Shown here piece by piece: positions 1 through 12,089 of a DNA stretch of 64,000 nt. Numbering within the stretch: the first letter of the stretch is position 1; every line of letters begins with the position of its first letter. The notes under the pieces were generated by a model. It was not told the DNA's origin. It saw only the letters and a program-made list of their open reading frames with translations, and did no database searches. The translations under genes were made by a program, and so were the position numbers. Origin of the DNA: Ctena decussata (lineage: Eukaryota; Mollusca; Bivalvia; Lucinida; Lucinidae); assembly GCA_963989385.1 (NCBI GenBank), contig OZ022506.1:7605415-7669414 (forward strand), read 5' to 3'.

Positions 1-1640
1 TGAAATTTGGTTTGAAGTATTGCCGATAGTCCCTTATAGAGTTCGTTTAAATGGTGGCTCCAGGGTCTGAAATGGCCCCACGACAGGGAGTCCTAGGTTT
101 GAACCATAGAAATATATAAAAAATATTCAAAAATCTTCTTTAGCAATACTTGGCTCAGATGCCTGAAATGTGGTATGTAGCACTGCCTAGTAGTCCTTTT
201 ACCAAGCTTATTCAAATGGTGGCACCAGAGTCTGAATTGGCCCCACGGCAAGGAATCCTAGGTTTGAACCATAGAAATACATAGGAAAATATTCAAAAAT
301 CTTCTAATCCAGAACCGCTTGGCTTAGATGCTTTAAATTTGGTATGTAGCATTGCCAAGTGGTCCTTTACCATGGCAGGGAGTCCTACGTTTGAACCGTA
401 GATTTACACAGGAAAATATTCAAAAATCTTCAAAAATCTTCTTCTCCAGAACCTCTTGGCTAAGATGCTTGAAATTCGGTATGTAGCAATGTAGCCTAGT
501 AGTCCTTTACCAAGTTTGTTCAAATTGTGGCAACAGCGTCCAAAATGGCCCCACGGCAGTGAGTTCTATGTCTGAACCACAGAAAAACATACAAAAATGA
601 CGAAACTTCTTCAGAATTACTTGGCTCGGATGCTTGAAATTTTGTCTGTAGCTTTGCGTAGTAGCCATGTACCATGTTTGTTCAATGGACGTCCCAGTGT
701 CCAAAATTGACATACCCTAGGGAGGCCCTGAGTTTGAACCAAACAAAACATAGAAGAATATTTATGAATCTTCTTTTTCAGAACAGCTAGGATCAGATGC
801 TTGACATTTAGTATGAAGCAATGTCTGATGGACCTCTAGAGAGTGTTCAAATGGTGGCCTCATGGTCCAAAATGACCCCTCCTCAGGGGGTCCTGGGTTT
901 GAACTTTAGAAATACATAGAAAAATATTCAAAAAATTTCTTCAGAACCACATAGCTCAGATGCTTGAAATTTGGTAGTAGGCACAGCCTAATGGTCATTC
1001 ACTGAGCTTGTTCAAATGAAGGTCCCAGGGACCAAGATAGACCTACCCTAAGGGGTTCTGGGTCTGAACCATAGAGATACAAACAGAGTATTTAGAAATC
1101 TTCTTCTTAAGAACCAGTAGGCTTAGATGCTTAGGTACGTAGCATTGCCTAGTGGACCTCTATGGAGTTTGTTCGAATGGTGGCCCCAGGTTCCAAAATG
1201 GCCCCACCCCAGGGGGTCATGGGTTTGAACCATAGAAATGCATAGAAAAATATTTAAAACTATTCTTCTTCAGAACCGCTAAACTCAGAGACTGGAATTA
1301 TGGTATGAAGCATTGCCTAATGGACCTTTACCAAGTTTGTTCTAATGACGGTTCAAAACGTCCCTGAGGCAGGGGGGTTTAGGGTACGAAAATAAAACAT
1401 ACTTAAAAATCTACTTTAGAACTGCTAGGCTCAGATTCTTGAAGTCTGGTATGTAGCATTGCCTTGTGATCCTTTACTAGGTTTAATAAAATGGTGGCCC
1501 CAGGGTCCATAATGGCCCCAGCCCTGGGGGTCCTGGGTTTGAACAATAGAACTATATAGAAAACTATTCAAAAACCTTCTTCTTAAGAACCACTTGGCTC
1601 AGATGCTTGAAATTTGATATGGTAAGGGTTGAAGGAATGA
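1..1640. repeat. Degenerate tandem array, period about 165 bp
   Basis: About ten units can be aligned by the recurring motif ttggctcagatgc, seen near 150, 320, 457, 622, 790, 951, 1120, 1280, 1428 and 1594. Each unit also carries 'caaatggtggcc', 'gggtttgaaccatag' and 'tattcaaaaatcttctt'. Spacing varies from about 137 to 170 bp because of indels. The units are diverged, so the array is old. It begins before the window. There is no coding potential. It resembles the tandem core of bivalve Pearl-type elements, but no terminal hairpin or microsatellite is visible here. Confidence 0.85.
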
Positions 1641-1655
1641 AAATTTGTTCAAGGT

Positions 1656-1785
1656 TGGCCATATGTTCTCTGTATCTTGATTATTTGTAATCTTAGTTGT
1701 TTCCAACTATGGTTTGAGGGCTGGATTTGGATTTTGATTGTTTCAGTTCCTGGTCTTTGCATACTTTTTACTTTTAGCATTAAGT
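1656..1785 (+). mobile_element. 5'-truncated 3' tail of Penelope-like element
   Basis: The segment from 'ggttggccatatgttctc' to 'tttgcatactttttactt' is nearly identical to the ends of the copies at 4106-4664 and 33204-33481. It is the last 130 bp of the tail that follows the RT remnant at 35444-37418. It interrupts the end of the 165-bp tandem array. Confidence 0.75.
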
Positions 1786-2950
1786 ACTAGAGCTCTGCCA
1801 AGATTGTTTAAATGATGGCAATGGGTGCACCCTGCTTTTTTACGGCAGGTTCAAATTTGCTTTCTGGTGTTTTTTTTGTAGGAAAATGGTTAAACATAAG
1901 AGTAAATAGAAACTATAGAAGATTTTGGTGCAAAATGTGGCAAATATAATACAGTCTGATAACTAAATGAGTACAATAACCTTTTGAGTAATAGAGGTTA
2001 AGATCATTCTTTGACCTTTAACCAATGGCTCACATAATTTTGACAGTTTCAAACTTATGATGACCTTAGCTTGATTTTTGTGCACAGGTGAGCGATTCAG
2101 GGCCTTTTGGCCCTTCTGCTTTTTGTAGCTTCCTTAGTATATCACAATTTTATGTAAGTTTAATGAGCTAGTAAGCTAGAGAACGTCTTATTTTGAACCT
2201 ATTTTGCAGCGACAGCAGTCTCCGGTAAGCAATGTGATATTGCATAGAATTATGCCACATCTCTTAGTAGAATGCAGCACAGAGATTAATAGAATCTGAA
2301 TAATTACTTATATGCGTGCTTTACGTTCCTGAAGTTGTTTATCGATGAAGTTAGTACCTCTTTACCAGGAGATGAATCCAGCTGTTGATGATCTGCTGAG
2401 TATGAAACAGTCGATCTAAGATGTTGACATTTCTTGCGGGCTGCACAGCCTTGTTCTTTTCATTAAGATTTATATACTATATACAAGAATTCACACTTGT
2501 ATATAATGCTCTTGGTCTGACAAGACCTCTGTAACATGAATCATATGATAGTAGTTAGTCTGTAGATGTCTACTAATGATTCAACGAATCTGTTAAGCAT
2601 ATTTAAATGCCTCTGGACACTGTTTCAAACTCTTATGTAGATACCACAATTGTTTTGTGTATTGTCCGACAAAAATACTTTATTATTCATATGCTCATTG
2701 AAAATTACGATTACGTTTTCTGAACCATACTCTTTAAATTTGTCTTTCTTAATATTCTCTGTCATTACTCCTTTTTCGCAGATTTTCGACTTGACGAGTT
2801 TTTCTCCGATCTTAATTGCCCAGAGTGAAATATAAATTTGTCTTATCTTTCTCGGTAATAATTTTGGCAGTTTCAATCAAGTGTATACGTATAAATGTAA
2901 TGCTTTTACATGTATATTGCACTATCTTATTCATAGGCATTCGACGGAAC
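1786..2950. other. Unassigned AT-rich non-coding stretch
   Basis: No gene, tRNA or recognisable transposon is visible. Short open frames at 2625-2876 (minus) and 2650-2835 (plus) overlap on opposite strands. Neither has recognisable motifs or splice context, so both look like chance frames. Confidence 0.5.
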
Positions 2951-2952
2951 AG

Positions 2953-3775
2953 GACCTGGTATGATAAGGCGCATAATTGGCCCCCAAAAATTCAGTTTTC
3001 AAAAGTTCTGTTTCGAAAATAATCATGTATCCATAGGAAAGTTCAAACCTAGAATGAAACAGAAAACACATAATTAAACAGTTCTTGCATAAAATATTAA
3101 TTTTGTGTTTTCAATCTTGAACATACCCATACCCTCAGCGGCTTTTGAGGAAAATTAAGAATTTGGTGGCTTTTGCGACTTTCAAAATATATAAGCCCGG
3201 CGTCCAGCACATTTTATATTTTGCATACAGACAAAGCTTTGATATATGCACATGCCATGAAAATACTAAATGTGCTGGAGACCGGGCTCTATGTGTATCT
3301 TTTAACTTTTTGCTAACAAACTGGCAGCTTTAGGAACAGTTTCCCTGTGTTTTTAACATGAAAACGCTCATAGCTCTGCTCATATACACTTGTTTTGGGT
3401 ATTCGTTTTCTTAAAACACAAGGAATAATTTTGTACACATTTTGTTTTGGTTTGTTGAAATTGTTTGGTTAGCATCTCTAGACTTGCAAACGTGAGTGGG
3501 GGTGGTACCTAGACAGGCTTTGTGCATTGTACAGGTGATAAGCAGTTCTGTCCAATGTATAAGCATTTCATCAAATGCCTATTATCAAGAGCTTTCAAAA
3601 GTGGTTGTAACTGTCTTATTTCTTGAAAGGAAAAGCCATTGAACTTAATTTTTCTTGTTATTGTTTTTCATATTATTGAAATAATATAGGCATGCCAGAA
3701 ATCATGTTATTTGAGAATTAACGAGAATGAAACCTATCTTTTCTGTTTGTTCTCATACGCGCATATAATAAGAAA
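2953..3775 (+). mobile_element. Truncated copy of the 901-bp TIR element (family C)
   Basis: It begins with aggacctggtatgataagg, the same terminus as the complete copy at 30133-31033, and stays collinear with it to about 3775. It lacks the outer 5' bases and the right terminal repeat. It shares the internal hairpin whose arms are 'cccggcgtccagcacattt' (near 3196) and 'aaatgtgctggagaccggg' (near 3268). It has no transposase, so it is a non-autonomous DNA element, broken at both ends. Confidence 0.75.
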
Positions 3776-4105
3776 TAGCACTGCACATAATACCTGTCTC
3801 TAGAGATTTATACTAGAACAGTTGAACAATGTACATCTACTTAGATGTCTCTACTTGCACTCTTAGCATATAAACTGTCTAGGGAGGTCGATACTAACAC
3901 CCGTGAATGATGTGCCTATTCATAGAGGTCTTCATTGGCATTATAAAGCATAGTGCCTGTCACTAGACGTCACTTCTATCATACTGCCACATAGCGCATG
4001 TCTCTAAACGTCTTTATTGTACTTTAGATTATAGTACCTATCTTTAGACCATAGTACTTGTCTTGACAGGTTTGACAGGTTTGTCTTGACAGGTTTGTCT
4101 TGACC
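3776..4105. repeat. Degenerate satellite, motif 'cctgtctctagaggtct', first block
   Basis: Imperfect repeats of roughly 50 bp are built around 'catagtacctgtctctagaggtctctactac'-like segments. The block is continued at 4665-4965 and 5930-6990. A short 'gacaggtttgtctt' run lies at its right edge, beside the Penelope-like tail insertion. Confidence 0.6.
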
Positions 4106-4664
4106 GGGGCTCAACTGGTGACCTTCTTTTGCTTCAGATTTCCAGTGGGGTTGTTTGGCAGGCCAGGGATCTCCACCTGTCAGATGGCCCGTTGTATCTG
4201 TTGAGTCCTCGTCTTTGCTTCTTCATGGTGTTGAAATTTGATTTATGTGTTTACCGTGATGATTCATTGACGAGTTAGAGGGTTATCATGCGAACCGAAC
4301 AACCAACTAAATGTTTTGTACCACTTCAGAAACTGAGGGTGAGGTTGGGCCTGTAAAATCGATTTAAGCCCCCCAGTAATTCATTACTGACCGTTCCAAG
4401 GCGGTAGTTCTGTTGTGGTTCTCTGTTGCCTGTTTTTGGTGTCAGAGTTTCTGTGATGTTTTACCTTATGTATGTTCTTATTATTTTTGGTTCGGTTTGG
4501 GTTGCTGAGTGGCCACCTTTTGGGAACAAGCTGCTCACTCGGTTGGCCATATGTTCTCTGTATCTTGATTATTTGTAATCTTAGTTGTTTCCAACTATGG
4601 TTTGAGGGCTGGATTTGGATTTTGATTGTTTCAGTTCCTGGTCTTTGCATACTTTTTACTTCTA
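4106..4664 (+). mobile_element. 5'-truncated Penelope-like 3' tail, 559 bp
   Basis: It aligns with the region after the RT stop at 36720-37418. Shared blocks in order are 'caactggtgaccttcttttg', 'ccagggatctcca', 'gagggtgaggttgggcc', 'ttactgaccgttccaaggcg', and the terminal 'cagttcctggtctttgcata'. No RT coding sequence is retained. It is inserted into the roughly 50-bp satellite, which resumes directly at 4665. Confidence 0.8.
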
Positions 4665-4965
4665 AAACATAGTACCTGTTTTCAAAGGCCTCTACTACTA
4701 CTCGAAAACATAGTATCTGCCTCTAGAGGTTTCTGGCAACACTCTAAAATATAGAACCTGTTTCTAGAAGTTCCTAATAACACTCAAGAGCAAAGAACCT
4801 GTTCCTAGAAGTCTCTACTATCAACAATCCTCACAGTTACTGTCTCTAGAGGTGTCAGCTGACATTGTAGACAATAGAAACTGTCTCAGCACGTCAGTAC
4901 TAGCAACTTAGACCATAGTCCCATCCTCTAGAGGTCTCTCCTATCATACTTTTACACATAAAATT
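4665..4965. repeat. Degenerate roughly 50-bp satellite, second block
   Basis: Repeats of 'catagtacctgt..ctagaggtctctacta' continue the block interrupted at 4105. The unit phase and length vary. Confidence 0.6.
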
Positions 4966-5929
4966 ATGTTATGCGTTGAGAAGTCTAAAAACACGGTGCA
5001 TTTTTTTAAAAAGGACGCATTTTTAACTTCTTTGAAAGAGGTATACGCTCAAGACACTGAAGAATTTTACTTTAGTAGGCCGTAATTTATATATCAGCAG
5101 TTTTTGATTTTTTCTTTATCTTTGTTCTTAAAGACAATGCCCAGACAATGCTGCCCTGTAAATATCGCGGAAATTATGTTTAATATAGTTTCCCTACTGG
5201 CCCGGAAATACGGATTATCCGTACTTTATGTTGTGGCAATTTCACCATTTCTACCAAAATTTGATGATTTTGTAATGAAAACTAGTGTATTAGCATTCAA
5301 AATCTTGTCAGCAAGAGCATTTACATGGGTCAACGAAAACCTGTCAATAAATTCAAATTAATACCAAAAACGAAGCGTCTGCAAGCTTTCAAAAATGACG
5401 TTAACGTATATCTCAGTAACGTCATTAGAACTGCGCATTGCTTTGCAAGGAATAAATCAATAACAGTTGCAACGCTTCTAACATCTGTATGGATATTGTA
5501 GAAAACGATGGACAAGCAAATGACAAAAATCAATTTTGTATTTACAAGGATATTCGACTTGAATGCGTAACACTGAAAAGATTTTATACATAAAATTAGC
5601 CCAGTGGTATGAATGGGACCTATTAAAATGAGTTGTAACTCAATAAGGAAACGTGTCTTTGTATAGTGTTTCGTATCATCTTAAAGCCAAAATGCAGTGC
5701 TTTTAGTAAATGCATAGCAGCTGTACCCAGCATGTCCCTAAACAAATTCACGAGGACATTTGCAAATCCTTTCGAACACCCCTCGTATGCATCCCTGTTT
5801 ACTTCCCTGGATGAGGTACCTCTCTGAGTTTGGGTTTACTCTTAAAGGAGATAATATAGACATCTCTGCTAGGATCTCAGGCAACAGTGCTTTTTACAGA
5901 GTTCTCCGCTACCGCTGAGCCAAAGTCCA
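4966..5929 (+). other. Unassigned stretch with a decayed coding-like ORF
   Basis: An open frame runs from a TTG at 5104 (first ATG 5137) to 5361. A second frame then stays open to about 5502, suggesting one frameshift inside a former coding region of roughly 120 residues. I do not recognise the protein. The pattern of an alternating hydrophobic region followed by PFLPKFDD is loosely like SGNH-type domains in some retroelement ORFs, but this is weak. The bases 'cgaacacccctcg' followed by TA at 5773-5787 match the right terminus of mariner-like elements. No partner end was found. Confidence 0.3.
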
Positions 5930-6990
5930 CATTATCAGTCTTTTGAGGTATCTATTACCATCCCCTAAGTCATAGTGCTTGTCTCTTGAGGTCTTAACTA
6001 CCACCCTAGACCATGTTATCTGTCTCTAGGAGTTTTCAATACCACCATAGAGTATACATCCTTTCCCGTGAAGGGTCCACTACTACCTCAAAATATAGTG
6101 CCTTTACCTGCATGTCTCATATATTACAATAGACCAAGTACCTGTTCCTAGAAGTCTATGCCACCACCTAAGAATGTAGTATCTAGTTCTAGATGTCTGT
6201 TCGACCAGCATAGACCACAGTTCCTATTCCAGGAGCCTCTTCTACTAGTGGTCTCTACTACAATCCAAGACCACATAACTTGTCCCTAGAGATCTCTGCT
6301 ACTGCCGAAGTTCACAGCAACTATCTCGATAATTCTCTACTATTGTCTCTGATTAGAGAATGTGTTCCTAAAGATCTACCCTACCGCTTTGGACCATAGT
6401 TTTAATCTGTAGAAGTCTCAAATACCAAACTAGACCAAAGTACCTGTCCCCAGAGGTCTCTTTATTATCAATCTAGGTTATAGTATATGTCTAAAGATGT
6501 ATCTACTATCAACGTAGAGCACAGTACTTGTTTCTTGATCTGTACTACCACACTAGACGACCGTACATGTATCTTGAAGTTTCTCCTACCAACACAATGA
6601 TAAGAGGAACTCGGTTATAGTGCAGGCGGTCGCGGGTTCAAATGCGGGTTCGATCAGCCGATGACTGCCGCTATGGTCAATAGGCTAAAGGAAACCTTTA
6701 CTTTTATACTACCACATTAAACCACAAGCTAGCTCTTCTAAAGAACTTCACCACTGCCATACACCATTGTATCTTTACTACCAGACTACATATAGGTCCT
6801 AGTGCCTGCGTCTAGCGACCTTTAATATTATTCTAGACCATAGCAGTTGTTTTATCAAAGCCTCTGCTACCATCTCAGACAATGGGTTTTGTTCCTAGAA
6901 ATGTCTATTGCCATCCTTGGCCTTAATACGATTTACATGGAATTGTTTGCTTTAAATGTGTCTCATGATTAGGACAAAAATACAATTAAG
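5930..6990. repeat. Degenerate roughly 50-bp satellite, third block
   Basis: Many imperfect copies of 'accatagtacctgtccctag' plus 'aggtctctactaccac' are visible. Spacing is about 50-60 bp and divergence is high. A tRNA-like fragment interrupts it near 6605-6700. Confidence 0.6.
6605..6700 (+). repeat. SINE fragment with a B-box-like motif
   Basis: 'gcgggttcaaatgcgggttc' at about 6632 resembles a Pol III B box (GGTTCRANNC), preceded by 'ctcggttatagtgcaggcgg'. No complete cloverleaf can be drawn. It is probably a truncated tRNA-derived SINE. Confidence 0.35.
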
Positions 6991-7500
6991 TGTGAGCCCA
7001 CCATACTTGGTATGGTCCACTGGCTCAGGAATGGCAGTATACAGATACTTGCGTAAGCATATGCAACTAGCACTTGTTAAACCCTCAGCTTGCTAGGATT
7101 GCTCAAGAACAGTGTTAGCAGAGGCCGGGTTTGGGGTACTCCAATATTATACGAATACCGTTGTGTGTCCCCGGAAAGCGGCCGTTGGCGGTCTTTAGAG
7201 TTGCAAACGAATCCTACTATTCGGTCAAGATGCACCCCTCCGTCTTAAAAAATATGCTTTACGTTTCTTAGATAGTTTTGTTTAAATTTCCCCGTTTTCG
7301 GCTTGAGGCGCTCCAAAACACAGCCCGATTCAAAATATCAAACATTTATATTCGCTTTATCATACACTTATATACACTACTCACAAGATTTAAAGCAAAA
7401 ACTTATATTTCCCAATAGACTTAAGTACAAAATAGAGCCAGTTCAACGGCCCATTAATTCGAACACTAGTGGCCAAGAATTTCCACTCTATGTCAGCATT
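6991..7500. other. Unassigned stretch
   Basis: No gene or repeat is recognised. A TTG-initiated frame of 123 codons (7303-7674) starts here and runs into the duplicated segment that follows. It has no recognised domain and is unlikely to be a gene. Confidence 0.3.
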
Positions 7501-7507
7501 TTGAAAA

Positions 7508-7800
7508 AGAATGGAAGTTACAAGTACTTTACAATTTCTGAGTTATCTGAAATTAAGGCGTTTTTCTGTAAGACTATGGAATCTCAGGCTCAAAGTCAAG
7601 TTCAAAGTGATCCTCTCAAGCGGATCACCTTCGAAGACATTTGGTTTGAAAAACACAATGAAAAAGAATGGTAGTTATAAGAACCCAAGCAATTTCTGAA
7701 TTATCTGAAATTTAGGCGTTCTTCTGTTTTTCAAACTCAAGTTCAAAGTGATCCTCTCAAGCGGGTCACCTTCGAAGACATTCGGTTTAAAAAACCACAA
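7508..7800. repeat. Two-copy tandem duplication of about 155 bp
   Basis: 'aatggaagttacaagtac' to 'gacatttggtttgaaaaac' (7508-7655) recurs as 'aatggtagttataagaac' to 'gacattcggtttaaaaaac' (7666-7795). Both copies contain 'caagttcaaagtgatcctct'. Several substitutions and one internal deletion separate them. Confidence 0.7.
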
Positions 7801-8011
7801 AAGTCGTTAAAACTTTGGTTGAAATTTTCATGCCTGCGCCTGGGTTGAAAAATTGCATTTCTTTTACCAAAATTCTCTTTTTACAGAAAATCAGTCCACA
7901 AACATGAACAGAATTAATATTGGATCAAAACTTGTCCCGTCAGTTATCTGAACCCTCTTGAAATCTTTGCATAATAATTGGTGATTTTATGTCTTTGTTG
8001 ATCGAATGTGA

Positions 8012-8205
8012 CTGACCCTCTAAGTGGGGATAAACTGCACTGTAGTCCTGGCCTGCTGATCTGGCAGTCCCGGGTTTGATCACCGCTTGAGGCAAGAATC
8101 TTTTCAAACGCAAACGGGGTTCATTGCATTTAGCCATTCATTATCACCCTCCCATCATACTGATGTGACTGAAATACTGTGGAAAAGGCGTAAAATCGCA
8201 AGTGA
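8012..8205 (+). mobile_element. tRNA-derived SINE, diverged copy
   Basis: A tRNA-like head carries the B-box-like gggtttgatcac at 8072. It is followed by the tail 'gggttcattgcatttagcc' and 'aaaaggcgtaaaatcgcaag'. The same head-tail order occurs in the copy at 10775-10945. The A box is degenerate. The ccatccatcc run at 8205-8216 looks like the simple-sequence 3' end. Confidence 0.6.
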
Positions 8206-8239
8206 TCCATCCATCCATGCACTGTCGTCTATCAAATCA

Positions 8240-8820
8240 AATCAAATCAAGTTCATTAGCAAATCAGCAAGAGCACAATGCTTTTTGCTGTATGCATCAA
8301 GCGTCAACATAGCGGTATGCATAATACAAAAAGTAAAATGTCTGGCCAGAGGAAATGGTACTTTATGAGATGTACAAATAGTGAAGACTCGGCCAGAATC
8401 TGACAGGAGTCCTTACTGACGGTACACACAATCTACGAAACACCCTATTATATAGCCTAATCAGAGACCCGAACAGTCAATGCTAATAAGCACCATTCCC
8501 CTGCCCGACCGATATCAGTTGTGCAGAGCTCCAGAAGAATTATAAATATAGGTTAGCGTCCCACATTGGAAGCTTCTCTAATGAAGAGCGCAACCAGCGT
8601 CTACACGGTGCACCATCTCAACCTTACCTGTACCTCTTAGCCTGAATAAATGGTATAGAGAATTCCACAGAGAGAGCATTCGGCAAGCAACGCAACGAAG
8701 ACGTCGGATCAACGTGGATGTAACGTCATCACGGAACGACGCAAATTCAACGATGCATGCCTGGTAGAAATGCACCCAGATTTCTATGTTTTCAGTGGAA
8801 GCTCCAGTTTTCATTCATAT
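8240..8820. other. Unassigned stretch
   Basis: No gene is recognised. A 'caaatcaaatcaaatcaa' run lies at 8234-8250. The small frame at 8578-8814 (minus) shows no domain or splice context. Confidence 0.35.
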
Positions 8821-10084
8821 TATCCCCCGCCGAAGGCGGAGGGATATAGTTTTCTCCATGTCCGTCTCAGTCCTTCTGTCTGTCCGTCCGTCATTCCGTC
8901 CGTCCGTCCGGAGCCATAACTAAGTAACCACTGGACGGAATTTCATGAAACTTAAAATAAATATGTATCACTATAATGCGTTGATGCACGTGAAGTTTCA
9001 TCAGACTGGCTTCAGTAGTGCATGAGTTATTGCCCTTTAATGGACTTGAAATTAATAAAATGAGTCATAACTAAGTAACCAATTATTAAAACTTCATGAA
9101 ACTTAAACTGAATATGTATCACCATAAAACGGTTATGCACATAAAGTTTCGCCAGAAGGGCATTAGTAATGCATGAGTTATTGCCCTTTAATGGACTTAA
9201 AATTAATAAAATGAGTCATAACTAAGTAACCAATGATCAAAACTTCATGAAACTTAAACTGAATATGTATCACCATAATGTGGTTATTCACATAAAGTTT
9301 CATCAGAAGGGCATCAGTAATGCATGAGTTATTGCCCTTTAATGGACTTAAAATTAATAAAATGGGTCATAACTAAGTAACCAATGATCAAAAGTTCATG
9401 AAACTTAAACTGAATATGTATCACCATAACATGGTTACGCACATAAAATTTTATTATCCCCCGCCGAAGGCGGAGGGATATAGTTTTCTCCATGTCCGTC
9501 CGTCCGTCCTTCTGTCTGTCCGTCCGTCATTCCGTCCGTCCGTCCGGAGCCATAACTAGGTAACCACTGGACGGAATTTCATGAAACTTAAAATAAAAAT
9601 GTATCACTACAATGCGTTGATGCACGTGAAGTTTCATCAGACTGGCTTCAGTAATGCATGAGTTATTGCCCTTTAATGGACTTGAAATTAATAAAATGAG
9701 TCATAACTAAGTAACCAATTATTAAAACTTCATGAAACTTAAACTGAATATGTATCACCATAAAACGGTTATGCACATAAAGTTTCGCCAGAAGGGCATT
9801 AGTAATGCATGAGTTATTGCCCTTTAATGGACTTAAAATTAATAAAATGAGTCATAACTAAGTAACCAATGATCAAAACTTCATGAAACTTAAACTGAAT
9901 ATGTATCACCATAATGTGGTTATTCACATAAAGTTTCATCAGAAGGGCATCAGTAATGCATGAGTTATTGCCCTTTAATGGACTTAAAATTAATAAAATG
10001 GGTCATAACTAAGTAACCAATGATCAAAAGTTCATGAAACTTAAACTGAATATGTATCACCATAACATGGTTACGCACATAAAA
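8821..10084. repeat. 632-bp internal tandem duplication within the Pearl-like element
   Basis: The hairpin, microsatellite and about four core repeats at 8821-9452 are repeated almost base for base from 9453. Differences are few, for example an extra 'cgtccgtc' and 'aagtaacca' versus 'aggtaacca'. The duplication includes the terminal hairpin, so a second element end sits inside the element. Confidence 0.85.
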
Positions 10085-10692
10085 TTTTGTCAGAAGGGCT
10101 TCAGTAGTGCATGAATTATTGCCCTTGAATCAATTTAAGGTTGACAAATTCAGCCATAACTAAGTAATCAATGAATAGAAATCTATGAAACCTTTACTAA
10201 ATATGTATCACCATATCACATTGGTGCATCTTATGTTTTGTCAGAATTGCTTCAGTAAGCAATGAGTTATTGCCCTTGAATTTGTTTAAAACAACAAATT
10301 GAGTCGGAACTAAGTAACCAATGAATGGAACCGCATGAATCTTAAAATAATTATGTATTGTCATGACACAGCAGGGCACATTAAGTTTTGTCAATCGCTC
10401 CAGTAGTTCATGATTTAATGCCCTTGAATGGATTTAAACAAATTAGTCATAACTAAGGTATTGGCGAAGAAAATTTCTTGAAACTGAATTAAAAATGTAT
10501 CATCATAGTGCAGTGATGTTGAGACAAGTGTTTAAGAACAGATTCAGTTTATGCCTCACTTGTCCCAGAGTTATTGTCTTTGATTTTATTTACAATCCAC
10601 AAGTTCAGCCGTAACTAAGTAACCAGTGAACAAAATTTCGTGTAACTTTAAATAAACCATAAACAAATCAGGACCACTTCGGCGGGGGATAT
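8821..10692 (-). mobile_element. Pearl/Helentron-like non-autonomous element
   Basis: The left end is tatcccccgccgaaggcgg, a GC-rich hairpin (ccgcc-gaa-ggcgg), followed by a (gtcc)n/(gtct)n microsatellite. Then come units of about 155 bp built on 'gagtcataactaagtaacca', 'catgaaacttaaactgaata', 'atgtatcaccataa' and 'gcatgagttattgcccttta'. The right end, cttcggcgggggata, is the inverse of the left end. Hairpin, tetranucleotide microsatellite and ~150-bp core repeats are hallmarks of the Pearl elements of bivalves, later grouped with Helentrons. The orientation given assumes the hairpin is the 3' end. No coding sequence is present. Confidence 0.7.
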
Positions 10693-10774
10693 GAATTCAC
10701 CGAATTTGCTTGTTTGCTTAAAAATCGGCTCGACAAAAGCGAATTTTCCTGAAAGGGTCGTTAAACAAATCGAA

Positions 10775-10946
10775 GCCCCGGTAGCTCAGTTGGTTGAGCG
10801 CTGGCTTACTGATGTAGCAGTCCAAGGTTAGAGCCCCGCTGGAGACGGAAATATTTCCAATTGATAACGAGGTTTCATTGCACACAGCCTTTTAATGACT
10901 GAGAGGCTGTTTAAAAGGACGTAAAATCGCAAGTCATACATTAATT
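10775..10946 (+). mobile_element. tRNA-derived SINE
   Basis: The head GCCCCGGTAGCTCAGTTGG (10775-10793) is a good tRNA 5' half with an A box. 'ggttagagccc' at 10826 is a weakened B box, and 'cgctggagac' closes the head. The body, 'gtttcattgcacacagcc', an inverted 'ggctgttt', and 'gacgtaaaatcgcaag', matches the copy at 8012-8205. The anticodon arm is not intact, so this is a SINE head and not a working tRNA gene. Confidence 0.7.
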
Positions 10947-11985
10947 TTAAGTACACATATAATATATGTCCCCCTGCTACAAGGCTAATTGATTTCCGAC
11001 ACCCAGCACATCCCCAAAAAAATTTCGACCCCCCCTCCTACATGTACCCGGCCCCCACCTTATAATCCCCCTTAATGTACTCGGCCCCCACCTTATAATA
11101 AATGACTCGTCCCTAACGTCCTTGGCGACGCACATAAATAATTACGCCGGTCATTTACGTATTCTTCGCCTTTAGATGAATTTGGGTTAACACTCATAGG
11201 TATTTTAAAATTTGACCTAGGCGTACTCAATTCTTCGGTACGCGTTGCCCGGCTATTTTTTCATTTAGTGGCGACTGCAGTTACCGTGTTACAGTTAAAG
11301 TTACAAGTTCTAATTATTATTGGTTACTAGAATCTGAAAATAGTGTCTTTCATAAATCATTCCACATATAAACCCTTCTTTTCTTCATCTTTCCAACTGA
11401 CAGTCTCAGTATGTTCGATAACATCGCCCGTAAATGACTGCCATCGGCGCCTAATAAATGACGTCAAAATGACATAAATTTATACATACCTGCACCTCTA
11501 ATCAAGCTCTACTTGAAAAACAATCCTAGAAGTCGAAGACGTTTTGGTTCATTTTAACTGGCATATCCTGTGGTATAAAATATCAGTTTTGGAAAAAATA
11601 CTAGGCGCACAGAAGTGCAAATAACAAATATAAGCGTTCTCAAATGGACACAGCGTGTTCGTTACAATGAAAACCTGTTTTGACTGCTTTGGTATTGTTC
11701 CATTCTTTTTTTCAATCCCGGCCTATAAGCAAACGTTTAAAGTACCACTTGACATTTATGCAATTTATTCAATTTCTGCGGATGATCATAATAAAACTTT
11801 TATAGACAAAATATCTTTTTGCCTGATGATTGACTCATAAAAGTGGCAATGGAATTTTATATATAGTTGTATCAATACCATCTTGTTTCAAAGTTCTTTA
11901 ATACTTAGCACTATTTAGACCTTTGCTATATTTTTGTTCCTTTGGTATGCTCCTTGCTATCAGAGGATGATTCATCAGAATTTGT
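10947..11985. other. Unassigned stretch with a small local duplication
   Basis: No gene is recognised. 'cggcccccaccttataat' occurs twice (near 11049 and 11081). The frame at 11655-11840 has no domain and is probably chance. Confidence 0.4.
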
Positions 11986-12080
11986 TTTACTTTCACTCGG
12001 CTGGTGTTTTGCTGTGTGACGGCCGTAAATCGTTTCCCCGTACGTTATCAATAGTGAATATTATATTTTGTTTTGTCCTT
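11985..12080 (+). repeat. Fragment of interspersed repeat family B
   Basis: 'tttcactcggctggtgtttt', 'gacggccgtaaatcg', 'ttccccgtacgttatcaata' and 'gtgaatattatattttg' match the fuller family B copies at 29389-29765 and 12945-13560. It joins directly to a Penelope-like tail. Confidence 0.55.
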
Positions 12081-12089
12081 TCAGATCAG

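Noticed and set aside
4384..4650. 88-codon minus-strand frame conserved in two places (also 33201-33467)
   Set aside because: Conservation is explained by the recent common origin of two retroelement tails. There is no domain, and the frame is broken in other copies.
10775..10850. Functional tRNA gene
   Set aside because: The anticodon arm and acceptor stem do not pair, and a SINE body follows that is shared with 8012-8205.
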